Part shown: piece by piece, positions 8,795 to 17,717 of the stretch | Position numbering within the stretch: the first letter of the stretch is position 1 | How the letters are laid out: each line of letters starts with the position of its first letter | Origin: Pseudomonadota bacterium | GTDB lineage: Bacteria > Pseudomonadota > Alphaproteobacteria > Rhizobiales > Beijerinckiaceae | Assembly (NCBI GenBank): GCA_021781815.1 | Contig: JAJXWB010000003.1 | Coordinates: 1 to 64,000 of the forward strand | DNA length: 64,000 nucleotides | Direction of reading: 5' to 3' | Translations under genes and position numbers: made by a program | Notes under the pieces: model-generated | Seen by the model: only the letters and a program-made list of their open reading frames with translations | Databases searched by the model: none | Told to the model about the DNA's origin: nothing

Positions 8795-9670
8795 ATGCTG
8801 TTCTGGCAAATCCTGATCGACGGCTTCGCCATCAGCGCCCTCTATGCGCTCGGCGCAACCGGATTCACGCTGATCTTCGGCGTTTCCGGAGTGCTCAACC
8901 TTTCGCATGGCGCGATCATGGTCGGGGCCGCGGTCGCCGCCTGGGCCGCCTCAAGCGAACTCGGCCTCGGTCCCTACGCCGGCGCCCTCGTGGGCGTCGT
9001 CACAGGCGTCGTCTTGTCCTTCGCCACCTATTTCCTGACGGTGCGGCCGATCCAGACCTCGCGCAAGATCGCCGAAGCCGAGAAGGAAATCTTCATCCTT
9101 ACGGCGACGCTGCTCTGGGGGATCATCATCCAGGAGGCGATCGCCTATTTGTTCACGAACAACGCCAAGACCGTCCTACCAATCGTCGATGGCGTCGTCA
9201 TAGTGCTCGGCGTGCGCACGCCATCGAATGAAATCTTCACAGCCTTTGTCTGCTGGTTCGCGATCGGACTGCTCTGGCTGCTCGTCAACCGCACGAAACG
9301 CGGCAAGGCGGTGATGGCGGCATCCATGAATCCGAGAGGCGTGACGTTGCTGGGCATCGAGCTTTCGTCGATCTATCTGACGGTGTGGGCCGCATATGGC
9401 CTGCTCGCAGGCACGGCTGGCATCCTGCTGGGCATGTTTCTCGGCGTCAGCTCCTACAGCGTCGGGCCATTGACGGCGAGCGCCTTCTCCATCGTCGTGC
9501 TCGGTGGTCTCGGCAGCGTGTCCGGTTCGCTGATCGCCGCCTATGTCGTCGGCTATCTCGAGACCGCGACGGCCTATCTCGTGTCGCCGGCCTATCGCAC
9601 AATTCCGGCGCTGCTGCTGCTCGTCGTCGTCATGTACCTTCGCCCGCAAGGGCTTTTCGGACGGAGATGA
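8795..9670 (+). CDS. ABC transporter permease, LivH type
   Basis: A 291-residue inner-membrane permease with eight or so hydrophobic segments. The pattern DGFAISALYALGATGFTLIFGVSGVLNLSHG near the start is characteristic of LivH-type permeases of the branched-chain amino acid/urea family, as is GGLGSVSGSLIAAYVVGYLET near residue 240 (the cytoplasmic coupling helix region). It is separated from the binding-protein gene by a REP-like repeat pair and overlaps livM by four bases (ATGA at 9667-9670), so translation is probably coupled to the second permease. Confidence 0.88.
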   Translation: MLFWQILIDGFAISALYALGATGFTLIFGVSGVLNLSHGAIMVGAAVAAWAASSELGLGPYAGALVGVVTGVVLSFATYFLTVRPIQTSRKIAEAEKEIFILTATLLWGIIIQEAIAYLFTNNAKTVLPIVDGVVIVLGVRTPSNEIFTAFVCWFAIGLLWLLVNRTKRGKAVMAASMNPRGVTLLGIELSSIYLTVWAAYGLLAGTAGILLGMFLGVSSYSVGPLTASAFSIVVLGGLGSVSGSLIAAYVVGYLETATAYLVSPAYRTIPALLLLVVVMYLRPQGLFGRR

Positions 9671-10602
9671 AATTGCGCCCCCTTCCTGCGTCCCGCCTGT
9701 TCTGGACTGGCGCCGCCGCCTTCGCTGTCGCAATGCTGCTGCCGCTCTATGCGTCCGGCTATGTGCTGGGGCTGCTGACAGTCGCCTATTACACGGCGGT
9801 CTTCGCCATGTCCTGGGATCTGCTGTTCGGCTTCGCCGGCGAGGTCAATTTCGGGCCGACATTTCTGATCGGCGTCGGCGCCTATACGGCGGGGATTCTC
9901 GACGCGCGCCTGTCGCCGGGCATATCGATCTACCTATGCATTCTCGCGGGCGCGGCGGCCGCCGTCGTCGCCGGGGTGGCGCTCGCGCTGCCAGCCCTGC
10001 GCGTCAGCGGTCCCTATTTCGGCCTGACCACGCTCGTCGCCGTGCTGATGTTGCAGAATTTCATCATCGTGGCTGCCGACCTGACCGGCGGCGAGATCGG
10101 TCTGGCGGTTCCCGACGTCATCACCATCGACGCGAGCGCGAATTACTGGATCGCCTTTTGCTTCATGACGGTGAGCGGCGCCATCCTGTTCGGCCTGTCG
10201 CGCTCGCCGATCGGGCTGATCCTGCAGGCGAGCGGGCAGGACAAGGTGCAGGCCGGCGCGCTCGGGTTCAACGTGACAAAGCACAAGCTGGTCGCCTTCA
10301 TCGTCAGCGCCTTCTTCTCCGGCCTCGCCGGCGCGCTGATGGTGTTCTATATGGGCACGGCGTCCGTCGGCTCCTTCGTCGACATCTCCGTCGGCGTGCA
10401 GATCATCATCGCCGCCGTGCTCGGCGGGCGACGCACCGTGATTGGCGCAGCGATGGGCGCGGTGTTTCTGATCGGCATGGGCGAGTTGCTGCGACCTCTC
10501 GGCGAGCTGGCGACGCTGATCGTCTCGGTGATCGCGCTCTGTGTCATCCTGTACTTCCCTGACGGTTTCGTCGGCATGCTGCGCGGAGGCGCGCGGGCAT
10601 GA
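9667..10602 (+). CDS. ABC transporter permease, LivM type
   Basis: A 311-residue inner-membrane permease. LLFGFAGEVNFGPTFLIGVGAY near residue 55 and the coupling segment VLGGRRTVIGAAMGAVF near residue 255 are typical of LivM-type subunits. The start is ATG 9667, inside the ATGA overlap with the livH-type gene. A second ATGA overlap at 10599-10602 joins it to the fused ATPase gene, so the three transport genes form a tightly coupled unit. Confidence 0.87.
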   Translation: MKLRPLPASRLFWTGAAAFAVAMLLPLYASGYVLGLLTVAYYTAVFAMSWDLLFGFAGEVNFGPTFLIGVGAYTAGILDARLSPGISIYLCILAGAAAAVVAGVALALPALRVSGPYFGLTTLVAVLMLQNFIIVAADLTGGEIGLAVPDVITIDASANYWIAFCFMTVSGAILFGLSRSPIGLILQASGQDKVQAGALGFNVTKHKLVAFIVSAFFSGLAGALMVFYMGTASVGSFVDISVGVQIIIAAVLGGRRTVIGAAMGAVFLIGMGELLRPLGELATLIVSVIALCVILYFPDGFVGMLRGGARA

Positions 10603-12077
10603 CCCAGGGGATGAGCGCGCCGATACTGGAGGTCACGAACCTTACCAAACGTTATGGCGGCCTCGTCGCCGTCAAGAATCTGAGTTTTTCGATCGCGCCA
10701 GGCGAAATTCTCGGGCTGATCGGGCCGAACGGCTCGGGCAAGTCGACCGCAATGAAGTCGATCATGGGCGTCGAACGCCCGTCGGCCGGCTCGATCAAGC
10801 TCGATGGCGTCGAGCTTGCGGGGTTGCCGTCGCACCAGATCGCGCGCAAGGGCGTCGGCCTGGTGTTCCAGCATTCGCGCCCTCTGGCGCGTCAGACGGT
10901 GCTGGAGAACATCAAGGTTGCGCTGCTGCCGGACAAGCTGACGCATCTGTTCGCCGATAAGGACACGGACGGAAAGGCGCGCGCCATCGCCGCGCGCGTC
11001 GGGCTTGCAGGCGTGCTCGACCGCAAACCGGCGACGCTCGCCTTCGCCGATCTGCGCCGCCTGGAACTCGCCAAAGCGGTGGCGCGCCACCCCAAGCTCG
11101 TCCTGGTCGACGAACCCTTCGCCGGTCTCACGGCGTCCGAGGTCGCCGACTTCTCGCAATTGATCCGCGAATTCCGCGTCGAAGGACGCGCGGTGCTGCT
11201 GGTCGACCACAACGTCAAAAGCGTGTCGGCCCTCGTCGATCGCGTCCTCGCCATGTATCTCGGCGAATGGATCGCCGAAGGCGCGGCCGCCGACGTCATG
11301 CGCGACGAGACCGTGCGGCGCGTCTATCTTGGCGGCGCGCTGGTTTCGACGGCGCGGGCGGAATCGCTGTTCTCGGACCGGACGCCCGTCCTGCAGGTGG
11401 AGAATGTCGGCGTCTGTTATGGCAAGGCGCGCGCGCTGCAGGACGTGTCGCTTCACGTGCATGAAGGCGAGTTCGTCTCGCTCGTCGGCCTCAACGGCGC
11501 GGGCAAGACAACCCTGTTCAACGCGATCTCCGGGCTCATGGCCTATTCCGGCGAAATCAAATGGGCCGGTCGCCCGTTGCGGCCCGGTTCCCCGGCGCAA
11601 ATCGCTCGCTCGGGCATCGTGCAATGTCCAGAAACACGCGAACTCTTCGGCGAGATGAGCGTGCGCGAGAACCTCGACCTCGGCGGCAATGCGCTCGGCG
11701 GCGAAGAATGCGCGCGGCAGCTCAACTGGCTGTTCGACCTGTTTCCAATCCTGAAGGCCCGGCAGTCGCAGATGGCGCGCACATTGTCGGGCGGCGAGCA
11801 GCAGATGCTCGCCATAGCGCGGGCGCTGATGATGAAGCCGAAACTGCTCATCCTCGACGAGCCGACTCTCGGCCTTGCGCCGGTTATTCTGGAAACGCTG
11901 TCCAGGGCGCTCGACCGTCTGCGCGAGACGACGAAGATCACCCTGCTGCTCGGCGAGCAGAATGTCACATTCGCCCTGCCCCACGCCGATCGCGTCTATG
12001 TTCTCGATCACGCCAGGATCGTGTGGGAAGGGCCGCCCGACCGCTTCGAGGCGGAAGCGGCGGCCAATTATCTTTGA
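10599..12077 (+). CDS. Fused LivG-LivF-type ABC transporter ATPase (two nucleotide-binding domains in one chain)
   Basis: A 492-residue protein made of two complete ABC ATPase domains that are normally separate LivG and LivF proteins. Domain 1 (about 5-245) has Walker A GPNGSGKST near residue 42, Walker B LVLVDEP near 170 and a switch His in LLVDHN, but a degenerate signature (LAFADLRRLELAKA). Domain 2 (about 263-492) has Walker A GLNGAGKTT near 297, a canonical signature LSGGEQQMLAIARA and LLILDEP. The frame is continuous through the junction (around 11340-11400) with a linker of about 15 residues. It energises the upstream permeases. Complete in the window, so one polypeptide supplies both ATP sites. 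Confidence 0.88.
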   Translation: MTQGMSAPILEVTNLTKRYGGLVAVKNLSFSIAPGEILGLIGPNGSGKSTAMKSIMGVERPSAGSIKLDGVELAGLPSHQIARKGVGLVFQHSRPLARQTVLENIKVALLPDKLTHLFADKDTDGKARAIAARVGLAGVLDRKPATLAFADLRRLELAKAVARHPKLVLVDEPFAGLTASEVADFSQLIREFRVEGRAVLLVDHNVKSVSALVDRVLAMYLGEWIAEGAAADVMRDETVRRVYLGGALVSTARAESLFSDRTPVLQVENVGVCYGKARALQDVSLHVHEGEFVSLVGLNGAGKTTLFNAISGLMAYSGEIKWAGRPLRPGSPAQIARSGIVQCPETRELFGEMSVRENLDLGGNALGGEECARQLNWLFDLFPILKARQSQMARTLSGGEQQMLAIARALMMKPKLLILDEPTLGLAPVILETLSRALDRLRETTKITLLLGEQNVTFALPHADRVYVLDHARIVWEGPPDRFEAEAAANYL

Positions 12078-12179
12078 ATGCGAGACCGCGGCCTTTCAGC
12101 CGGCTCTGGCGGCCGGCGGAGCAGTCATCAGGAGGCGTGCGGACCGGCGCGCCGCGCCGCCCTGTGCCAGACGCGCCGG

Positions 12180-12854
12180 TCAGGCATCCTCAACCTGCGG
12201 CCCCGCCTCGTCCGCGCCTCGCCACGCCTGCAAGGCCGCGCGGCCAGAGTCGGTGAGCGAATAGAGCCCGCGATCCACGCGCTCGAACCAGCCGTAGACG
12301 TTGCGCAACAGGATCTTCGGCGCGTCCGGCGCGTTCTTCCTCAGGTCGCGCGGCCGGCCGGGCGCGTCGCGCAGCGCGGCGGCGCAGGCGAGGGCCTGCT
12401 GGCGGTAGGCGGTCATGATCGGTTGGCGCGTCACGCCGCCGTGCGAGGGATCGCCCTGCCGCCGGCGATGCTCGGTCAATATCTTCGAGCGCCGCTTCCG
12501 GTCATGTCGCGGCGTCCAGTGTTCGGGCGCCACCAGCGCCTCGACTAGACCGGTTGACGACACGCTCATCAAGCCGACGCCGATCAACCGGCACAATTTT
12601 CGGGCGCGGGAATCGTGTTGACGGCCGCGCCTGGAGGCGGCGACCGCGACCCAGACCTCATCGCAGACCGACGTGCGGTCAACCGCCTGCAACACCAGAT
12701 CGAGATTGAACGACAGCTTCAGCTCGACGACGACGATACGCGCGGGATCGTCGTCACGCACCGCGACCACGTCGCAGCCGCATACCTCGCCTTTGACGAC
12801 GAAGCCCAGGTTTTCGAGGAATCGCTTCACCGGCAGGTAGAGATTCGTTTCCAA
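12180..12854 (-). CDS. DUF2161 family protein with PD-(D/E)XK nuclease-like fold
   Basis: A 224-residue protein. The N-terminal segment ETNLYLPVKRFLENLGF, followed by VKGEVCGCDVVAV and VVVELK, fits the DUF2161 family, whose D...ExK arrangement (Asp in CDVV, Glu-Leu-Lys in VVELK) resembles a PD-(D/E)XK nuclease core. The C-terminal part is Arg-rich with a probable winged-helix-like end (YGWFERVDRGLYSLTDSGRAAL). The start is TTG 12854: an in-frame stop lies only four codons upstream and the family's conserved N-terminus begins exactly there. Cellular role unknown. It stands alone, convergent with the transporter operon. Confidence 0.7.
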   Translation of the reverse strand: METNLYLPVKRFLENLGFVVKGEVCGCDVVAVRDDDPARIVVVELKLSFNLDLVLQAVDRTSVCDEVWVAVAASRRGRQHDSRARKLCRLIGVGLMSVSSTGLVEALVAPEHWTPRHDRKRRSKILTEHRRRQGDPSHGGVTRQPIMTAYRQQALACAAALRDAPGRPRDLRKNAPDAPKILLRNVYGWFERVDRGLYSLTDSGRAALQAWRGADEAGPQVEDA

Positions 12855-13110
12855 ACCACGCCCGAATCAGAGGGAACCCCCCAGAGGTAGCCCGAAGATC
12901 CGCGCCTGTCGACGCGCGGCGGCGATGCGAGCTGAGAGGTTCTCTTTTTGGATCAATTAGTTGTCTGGATTTTACAAATTCTGATCAACGCCCTTTAACT
13001 CCAGAGCAACGTATTGTTTACACAAGTTGAAATAGTGTCGGCAGCATTTGGTCGCACTTGCGTATGCGTGCGCGTATACCCCATCCCGTCCACATTCGCT
13101 CGGTGCTGCA

Positions 13111-13350
13111 ATGTATCAGAGCCGCCGCCTGCCCGGCGCCCGATATCGCGATCTGCGCAACCGCCTGCGCCGCCTCGAGGCGATCTACGACGATTCGATC
13201 AAGCTGGATCGCGTCATCGAAACCGGACGCTATTACAAGCTCGCGGTCACGACGGCGCGCGCCTACGAGATGATCGAAAGAGAATTCTCCTGGCAAAAGA
13301 TTTTCGGCAATGGCGGCCGGCGACCGCCGCCCGAACCCTTCGACGAATGA
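13111..13350 (+). CDS. Small conserved-looking hypothetical protein
   Basis: A 79-residue basic, mainly helical protein (MYQSRRLPGARYRDLRNRLR at the start, FSWQKIFGNGG near the end, acidic C-terminus FDE). I do not recognise a family. The start ATG 13111 is chosen because the residues before it in the longer frame look like noncoding translation (SRPHSLGAA). There is no clear ribosome-binding site. It precedes the alcohol dehydrogenase gene by about 58 bases and could be co-transcribed with it. Codon use fits the GC-rich neighbours, which supports a real gene. Confidence 0.5.
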   Translation: MYQSRRLPGARYRDLRNRLRRLEAIYDDSIKLDRVIETGRYYKLAVTTARAYEMIEREFSWQKIFGNGGRRPPPEPFDE

Positions 13351-13408
13351 CCGCCTGAGACCGCGCCGCCAAGTTGCGCGGCGCCCCGCCCCGTTGCATG
13401 GTCGGACC

Positions 13409-14524
13409 GTGCAAACGCTCGCCGCCCTCTTCCGACGCCCCGGCGCCCCGGCCTCGATCGAAACCATCGCGCTCGATGCGCCCGGCCCGACCGAAGCGCT
13501 GGTGCGCGTTGTCGCCGCTGGCCTTTGCCATACCGATTACCATGTGATGCGCGGCGATCGCCGAGTCGCCATGACGCCGATGGTGCTCGGGCATGAAGCG
13601 GCGGGAATCGTCGAACAGGTCGGCGCGCAAGTCGCAGGCGTCGCTGTCGGCGACCATGTCGTGCTGACGTTCATTCCGGGCTGCGGGGTCTGTCACTGGT
13701 GTGGCAAGGGCCTGCATCATCTATGCGCGCAGGGGCCGCGCATCACTCAGGGGCCGCAGCTCGACGGAACCTATCGACGCCGCGACCACGCAGGCGCCGA
13801 TGTCGGCGCGTTCTGCATGGTCGGAGGCTTCGCCGAGCGCACGGTCGTCGATCAGGCGTCGCTCGTCGTTATCGAAAAGGCCATTCCATTTGACCTTGCG
13901 AGCCTCGTGGCGTGCTGCGTCCCGGCGGGAGTCGGCGCGGCGCGCAACCGCGCGCGCGTGGCGAAGGGCGACAGCGTGCTGGTGGTGGGCTGCGGCGGCG
14001 ACGGGATGAACGTCGTGCAGGGCGCGAAACTCTGTGGCGCGACCACGATCATCGCCGCCGACATCGCGCCGCTGAAACGCGATCTCGCGCGCGATTTCGG
14101 CGCGACCCACGTTCTGGACGCCGAAGGCGACACGCTGGTCGCCGCTGTGCTGAAGCTCACGGAGGGGCGCGGCGTCGATCATTCCTTCGTTTGCATCGAC
14201 CCGCCTAACACGCTGCCGCCGGCGTTCCGCGCGACCGCCAGGGCCGGCAACGTCGTCGTCACAGGTCTCAGCGCGGCGACCAGCGCGGTCCTGCCGATCC
14301 CGCCTCTGGAACTCGTGACCAGCCAGAAGGCGATCATGGGCGCGGTCTATGGCTTCGCCAGTCCGCGCGTCCAGATCCCGGAACTACTGGCGCTCTACGA
14401 GGCGGGCAAACTGAAGCTGCGCGAATTGATCACGCGGACCTATCGCCTCGCGGAGATCAACCAGGGCTACGCTGATCTCGCGGCAGGCAGGAACCTGCGC
14501 GGCGTGATCCTGTTCGACCCATAG
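13409..14524 (+). CDS. Zinc-dependent alcohol dehydrogenase (medium-chain, class III-like)
   Basis: A 371-residue medium-chain dehydrogenase. The catalytic-zinc ligands are in GLCHTDYHVMRGD (Cys) and GHEAAG (His-Glu). The structural zinc site is present as GCGVCHWCGKGLHHLC. The Rossmann motif is VLVVGCGGDGMNVVQGAKLCGA with a following acidic residue (AADIAP), suggesting NAD(H). The layout resembles class III and NDMA-dependent alcohol dehydrogenases; the real alcohol or aldehyde substrate is unknown. GTG 13409 is used as start because it gives the expected N-terminus (VQTLAALFRRPG); the frame is open further upstream into the preceding gene. Confidence 0.8.
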   Translation: MQTLAALFRRPGAPASIETIALDAPGPTEALVRVVAAGLCHTDYHVMRGDRRVAMTPMVLGHEAAGIVEQVGAQVAGVAVGDHVVLTFIPGCGVCHWCGKGLHHLCAQGPRITQGPQLDGTYRRRDHAGADVGAFCMVGGFAERTVVDQASLVVIEKAIPFDLASLVACCVPAGVGAARNRARVAKGDSVLVVGCGGDGMNVVQGAKLCGATTIIAADIAPLKRDLARDFGATHVLDAEGDTLVAAVLKLTEGRGVDHSFVCIDPPNTLPPAFRATARAGNVVVTGLSAATSAVLPIPPLELVTSQKAIMGAVYGFASPRVQIPELLALYEAGKLKLRELITRTYRLAEINQGYADLAAGRNLRGVILFDP

Positions 14525-14533
14525 AAGCCCGAC

Positions 14534-15364
14534 ATGAAAGCCTCGTCGCTCGAAAAGGCGCTGCTGTTCCGGTTTCCGCGCGAACGGCGCATCGCGCATG
14601 TGATCGGGCTCATCGTCGCGCTGTGGATCGTCACGGCCTATGCGGTCCTGCCCGTCATCTGGCGTCATTACGAAGGCGCGCCGGCGCTCGCCGGACAGCC
14701 CATGGTCACGCGCACGACCGCCGGCATTCCCGGCGATCCTATCAATATCGCCTTCGTCGGCTCCGAGACGGACGTCGTATGCGCGTTCCACGCGGCCGGC
14801 TGGCATTCAGCCAACGCGGTGACGCTCGCGTCCAGCATCAGGATCGTCGGCAGCGTCGTTCTCGACCGGCCCGATCCGGCCGCGCCCGTCAGCCCGCTCA
14901 TTTACGAAGGTCGGCCGGAAGATCTCGCTTTCGAAAAGCCGGACGGCGGCAGCGCCGACAGGCGCCATCACATTCGCCTCTGGCGCATAAACGCGGCTGA
15001 CGACAGCCATCGCCACGTCTGGGTCGGCGCTGCGACCTTCGATCGTGGCGTCGGCGTCAGCCGCTACACGCTGCAGGTCACTCACCATATCGCCGCCGAC
15101 ATCGACGCCGAACGGGATTTCGTCGTCGCCGACCTGTCGAACGTCGGGATGATCACGCAGACTCTGGAAGCCGCCGGGATCGGCCCTACGTTCAACGGCC
15201 GCAACGGCGGCGGCGACCGCTATTTCACCGACGGGGAAATCATCGTCGCGGCGCTGTCAGGCGCGTGCAGCGCACAGCCACCGGCGACGCCGGCGGTCGT
15301 TCCGCCGCCGACGGTCGTGCGCTGGAAAGACACGCTGTGGCGCGCGCTGAAATCGTGGATGTAA
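14534..15364 (+). CDS. Membrane-anchored LssY_C-domain protein
   Basis: A 276-residue protein with one N-terminal membrane segment (HVIGLIVALWIVTAYAVLPVI) and a soluble domain. The segment GDPINIAFVGSETDVVCAFHAAGWHSA and later HIRLWR, HVWVGAATFDRG and HHIAADIDAERDF correspond to the LssY C-terminal domain, a family found alone or fused to PAP2/DedA-type membrane domains. Its biochemical function is not known to me. It starts nine bases after the alcohol dehydrogenase stop, so the two are probably in one transcript. A short Pro-rich stretch precedes the C-terminus. Confidence 0.72.
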   Translation: MKASSLEKALLFRFPRERRIAHVIGLIVALWIVTAYAVLPVIWRHYEGAPALAGQPMVTRTTAGIPGDPINIAFVGSETDVVCAFHAAGWHSANAVTLASSIRIVGSVVLDRPDPAAPVSPLIYEGRPEDLAFEKPDGGSADRRHHIRLWRINAADDSHRHVWVGAATFDRGVGVSRYTLQVTHHIAADIDAERDFVVADLSNVGMITQTLEAAGIGPTFNGRNGGGDRYFTDGEIIVAALSGACSAQPPATPAVVPPPTVVRWKDTLWRALKSWM

Positions 15365-15431
15365 CGGCGGTAATGGGCGCTCCTCCCGGCCTGCGCGGAG
15401 CGGCAAGCCAGGAGGCAGGCGGGGCGCACGC

Positions 15432-17537
15432 TCAGCGCGCCTTTTCCCACTCCGCAACACTCGTGCCCGAGGTCGCCAGCTCGACCAGCAAGTTCGCCGG
15501 CTCCCAGTGCATGGGGCCGAAGCGGTCGCGGTACTTCTGCATGCCGGCCAGCACCTTCTTCAAGCCGATCGCCTCGGCGTAGTGCATCGGGCCGCCGCGG
15601 TAGCGCGGGAAGCCGTAACCGGAGGTCCAGACCACGTCGATGTCGGCAGCGCGCAGGACGACTCCTTCTTCAAGAATCCGGAAGCCTTCGTTGATCAGCG
15701 GATAGAGGCAGCGTTCGACGATCTCGTCCTCGTCGTGTGCGGATTGCGGCACCTGCAATTCGCTGGCGCGCGCGCGCAGCAGCGCGATCGCTTCAGGATC
15801 GTCGTAGCGATTGCGATCGCCCTTCTCGTATTTGTAGAAGCCCTTGCCGGACTTCTGGCCGAAGCGGCCCTTCTCGCCGAGCGCGACTTCCGCCTGATAA
15901 TAGGTCGGGTCGACGGGGTACTTGTCGGCATTGGCCTTGTGTACGTTGATGCCGATATCGACGCCCGCCATGTCGTAGACGGCGAGCAGACCCATCGCCA
16001 TGCCCCATTTCTCCATGGCGGAGTCGACCTCGCGCGGCGTGGCGCCTTCCAGCACCATCCGCTCGGCCTCGCGACCATAGGGCTCCATCATGCGGTTGCC
16101 GACAAAGCCGTAGCAGACCTTGACCAGAACCGGCGTCTTCTTCAATGGACGCGCAAGGTCCACCGACGTCTTGATCGTTTCGGCCGACGTCTTCGTCGTG
16201 CGCACGATCTCGAGCAGCGGCATGACATTGGCCGGCGAGAAGAAGTGCAGCCCGATCACGTCCTGCGGCCGCGACGTGGCTGTCCCGATTTCCTCGACGT
16301 CGAGGGTCGAGGTATTGGTGGCCAGCACGCAGCCGGGCTTGGCGACCTTGTCGAGCGCGGCGAAGATCTTCTTCTTCACCTCCATGTTCTCGAATACGGC
16401 TTCGATGATCACGTCGGCGTCGCCGAGATCCCCGTAATCGAGAGAACCTTTGATCAGGCCCATGCGCCTGGCCTTGTCCTCTTCGCTGAGACGCCCGCGC
16501 TTGACCATGCTGGCGTAGGTTCCGTCCACCACATCGAGGCCACGCTTCAGCGCTTCCCCGGTCGTGTCGAGAACGGTGACGGGAATGCCGGCGTTGGCGA
16601 AGCAGATCGCGATGCCGCCGCCCATCGTGCCCGCGCCGACGATGCCCGCCCTTGCGATCGCGCGACCTTTCGTGTCTGCAGGAATGTCGCTGATCTTGCG
16701 CGTCTCGCGCTCGGCGAAGAAGACGTGGATCGCGCCCTTGCTCTCCGGCGTCGCCTTGGATTGGTTGCCGAGCTTTTCCTCGTAGAGGAGGCCCTCGGCG
16801 ATCGGCATTTCGGTCGCCGCGCGGATCGCCTTGACCGCGGTCTGCGCCGCGATGCGATTGGGATAGAGCTTTTTCGCCGTCGCATCCGCCCTGGCGAAAA
16901 TTTCCGGCGTCGCCATGTCGGTTGCGACCTTCATGTCGCAGGTGCGGCGGGGGCCGGCGTCTGCGGCGACCAGTTCCTTCGCATAGGCGAGCGCCGCCGC
17001 GCCGAGGTCGCCCTCGGCGATCCGGTCGATCGCGCCATAGGCGACCGCCGTCTTCGCGTCGATCGGGCGCGCCGAGATGATCATGTCGAGCGCCTTTTCG
17101 GCGCCGATCAGGCGCGGCAGGCGCTGCGTGCCGCCGGCGCCGGGGATGATGCCGAGCGTGACTTCAGGAAAACCGACGCGCGTCTTTGCCGCGGCGATAC
17201 GATAATGGCAAGCGAGCGCAATCTCGAAGCCGCCGCCGAGCGCCGTCCCGAACAGCGCCGCGACGACAGGCGCGTTCAATCCTTCGATCCTGTTGAACAG
17301 GGCGCGATATTCGGCCTCCTTCGGCGGGCCGCTGAATTCGCCAATGTCGGCGCCCGAAAAGAAAGTACTGCCGGCGCAGCTCAGGACGACCGCCTTGACG
17401 CCCGAGAGCTTCGCGACGTCGTTCAGCGCGTGGTCGAGACCGGAGCGCACTGCAGCAGTAATCGTGTTCACTGGCGGCGCATCGACCGTCAGGATGGCGA
17501 CGCCATCCTCGAATTTCACATCGACAAGTCCAGCCAT
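15432..17537 (-). CDS. Bifunctional enoyl-CoA hydratase / 3-hydroxyacyl-CoA dehydrogenase (FadB/FadJ type)
   Basis: A 701-residue multifunctional beta-oxidation enzyme. Residues 1 to about 190 are an enoyl-CoA hydratase domain with both catalytic glutamates (GGGFEIAL, Glu105; FPEVTLGIIPGAGG, Glu125). From about 295 it is a 3-hydroxyacyl-CoA dehydrogenase with NAD motif GAGTMGGG at 301-308 and the catalytic His in GLHFFSP, followed by the two C-terminal helical domains. ATG 17537 follows a GGAGGA site. No thiolase is adjacent. It could serve fatty acids or the dicarboxyl-CoA esters made by the benzoate pathway at the other end of the window; that link is inference. Confidence 0.88.
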   Translation of the reverse strand: MAGLVDVKFEDGVAILTVDAPPVNTITAAVRSGLDHALNDVAKLSGVKAVVLSCAGSTFFSGADIGEFSGPPKEAEYRALFNRIEGLNAPVVAALFGTALGGGFEIALACHYRIAAAKTRVGFPEVTLGIIPGAGGTQRLPRLIGAEKALDMIISARPIDAKTAVAYGAIDRIAEGDLGAAALAYAKELVAADAGPRRTCDMKVATDMATPEIFARADATAKKLYPNRIAAQTAVKAIRAATEMPIAEGLLYEEKLGNQSKATPESKGAIHVFFAERETRKISDIPADTKGRAIARAGIVGAGTMGGGIAICFANAGIPVTVLDTTGEALKRGLDVVDGTYASMVKRGRLSEEDKARRMGLIKGSLDYGDLGDADVIIEAVFENMEVKKKIFAALDKVAKPGCVLATNTSTLDVEEIGTATSRPQDVIGLHFFSPANVMPLLEIVRTTKTSAETIKTSVDLARPLKKTPVLVKVCYGFVGNRMMEPYGREAERMVLEGATPREVDSAMEKWGMAMGLLAVYDMAGVDIGINVHKANADKYPVDPTYYQAEVALGEKGRFGQKSGKGFYKYEKGDRNRYDDPEAIALLRARASELQVPQSAHDEDEIVERCLYPLINEGFRILEEGVVLRAADIDVVWTSGYGFPRYRGGPMHYAEAIGLKKVLAGMQKYRDRFGPMHWEPANLLVELATSGTSVAEWEKAR

Positions 17538-17645
17538 TGGTTCCTCCCTCGGCGCCGCAGCCATCCTCCGCGCAGCGAAGGGACAATTTCGCGCGGGCGC
17601 GCAGCTTCGCCCCGCCCGCCAGTCCACGGCGGGCCATTCACGCCT

Positions 17646-17665
17646 GATATGTTATCAATCATATC
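17646..17665. promoter_or_regulatory. Perfect palindrome upstream of the fadJ-type gene
   Basis: GATATG-N8-CATATC is a perfect inverted repeat with an 8-base spacer in an AT-rich patch (about 17640-17695). It lies about 110 bases upstream of the beta-oxidation gene start (17537) and just past the 3' end of malQ. Its position and AT content suit an operator. It is not followed by a U-tract, so a terminator is unlikely. The regulator is unknown. Confidence 0.4.
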
Positions 17666-17717
17666 TGTTATGTAAATGACGTTTTATGCAGCCGCCCGCG
17701 CCCCGAGGGCATGGCTG

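Noticed and set aside
11340-11400. A frameshift or missed boundary joining livG and livF
   Set aside because: The frame is continuous, the linker is short and plausible, and no internal stop or good ribosome-binding site with start was seen at the junction.
13018-13467. A minus-strand gene opposite the small orphan and the alcohol dehydrogenase start
   Set aside because: No domain, no ribosome-binding site, and it overlaps two plus-strand genes with better support.
15507-17675. A very long open frame on the strand opposite the fadJ-type gene
   Set aside because: Its translation is Arg/Asp/Val-rich, without domains, and mirrors a well-recognised enzyme on the other strand. Long antisense frames are expected at this GC content.
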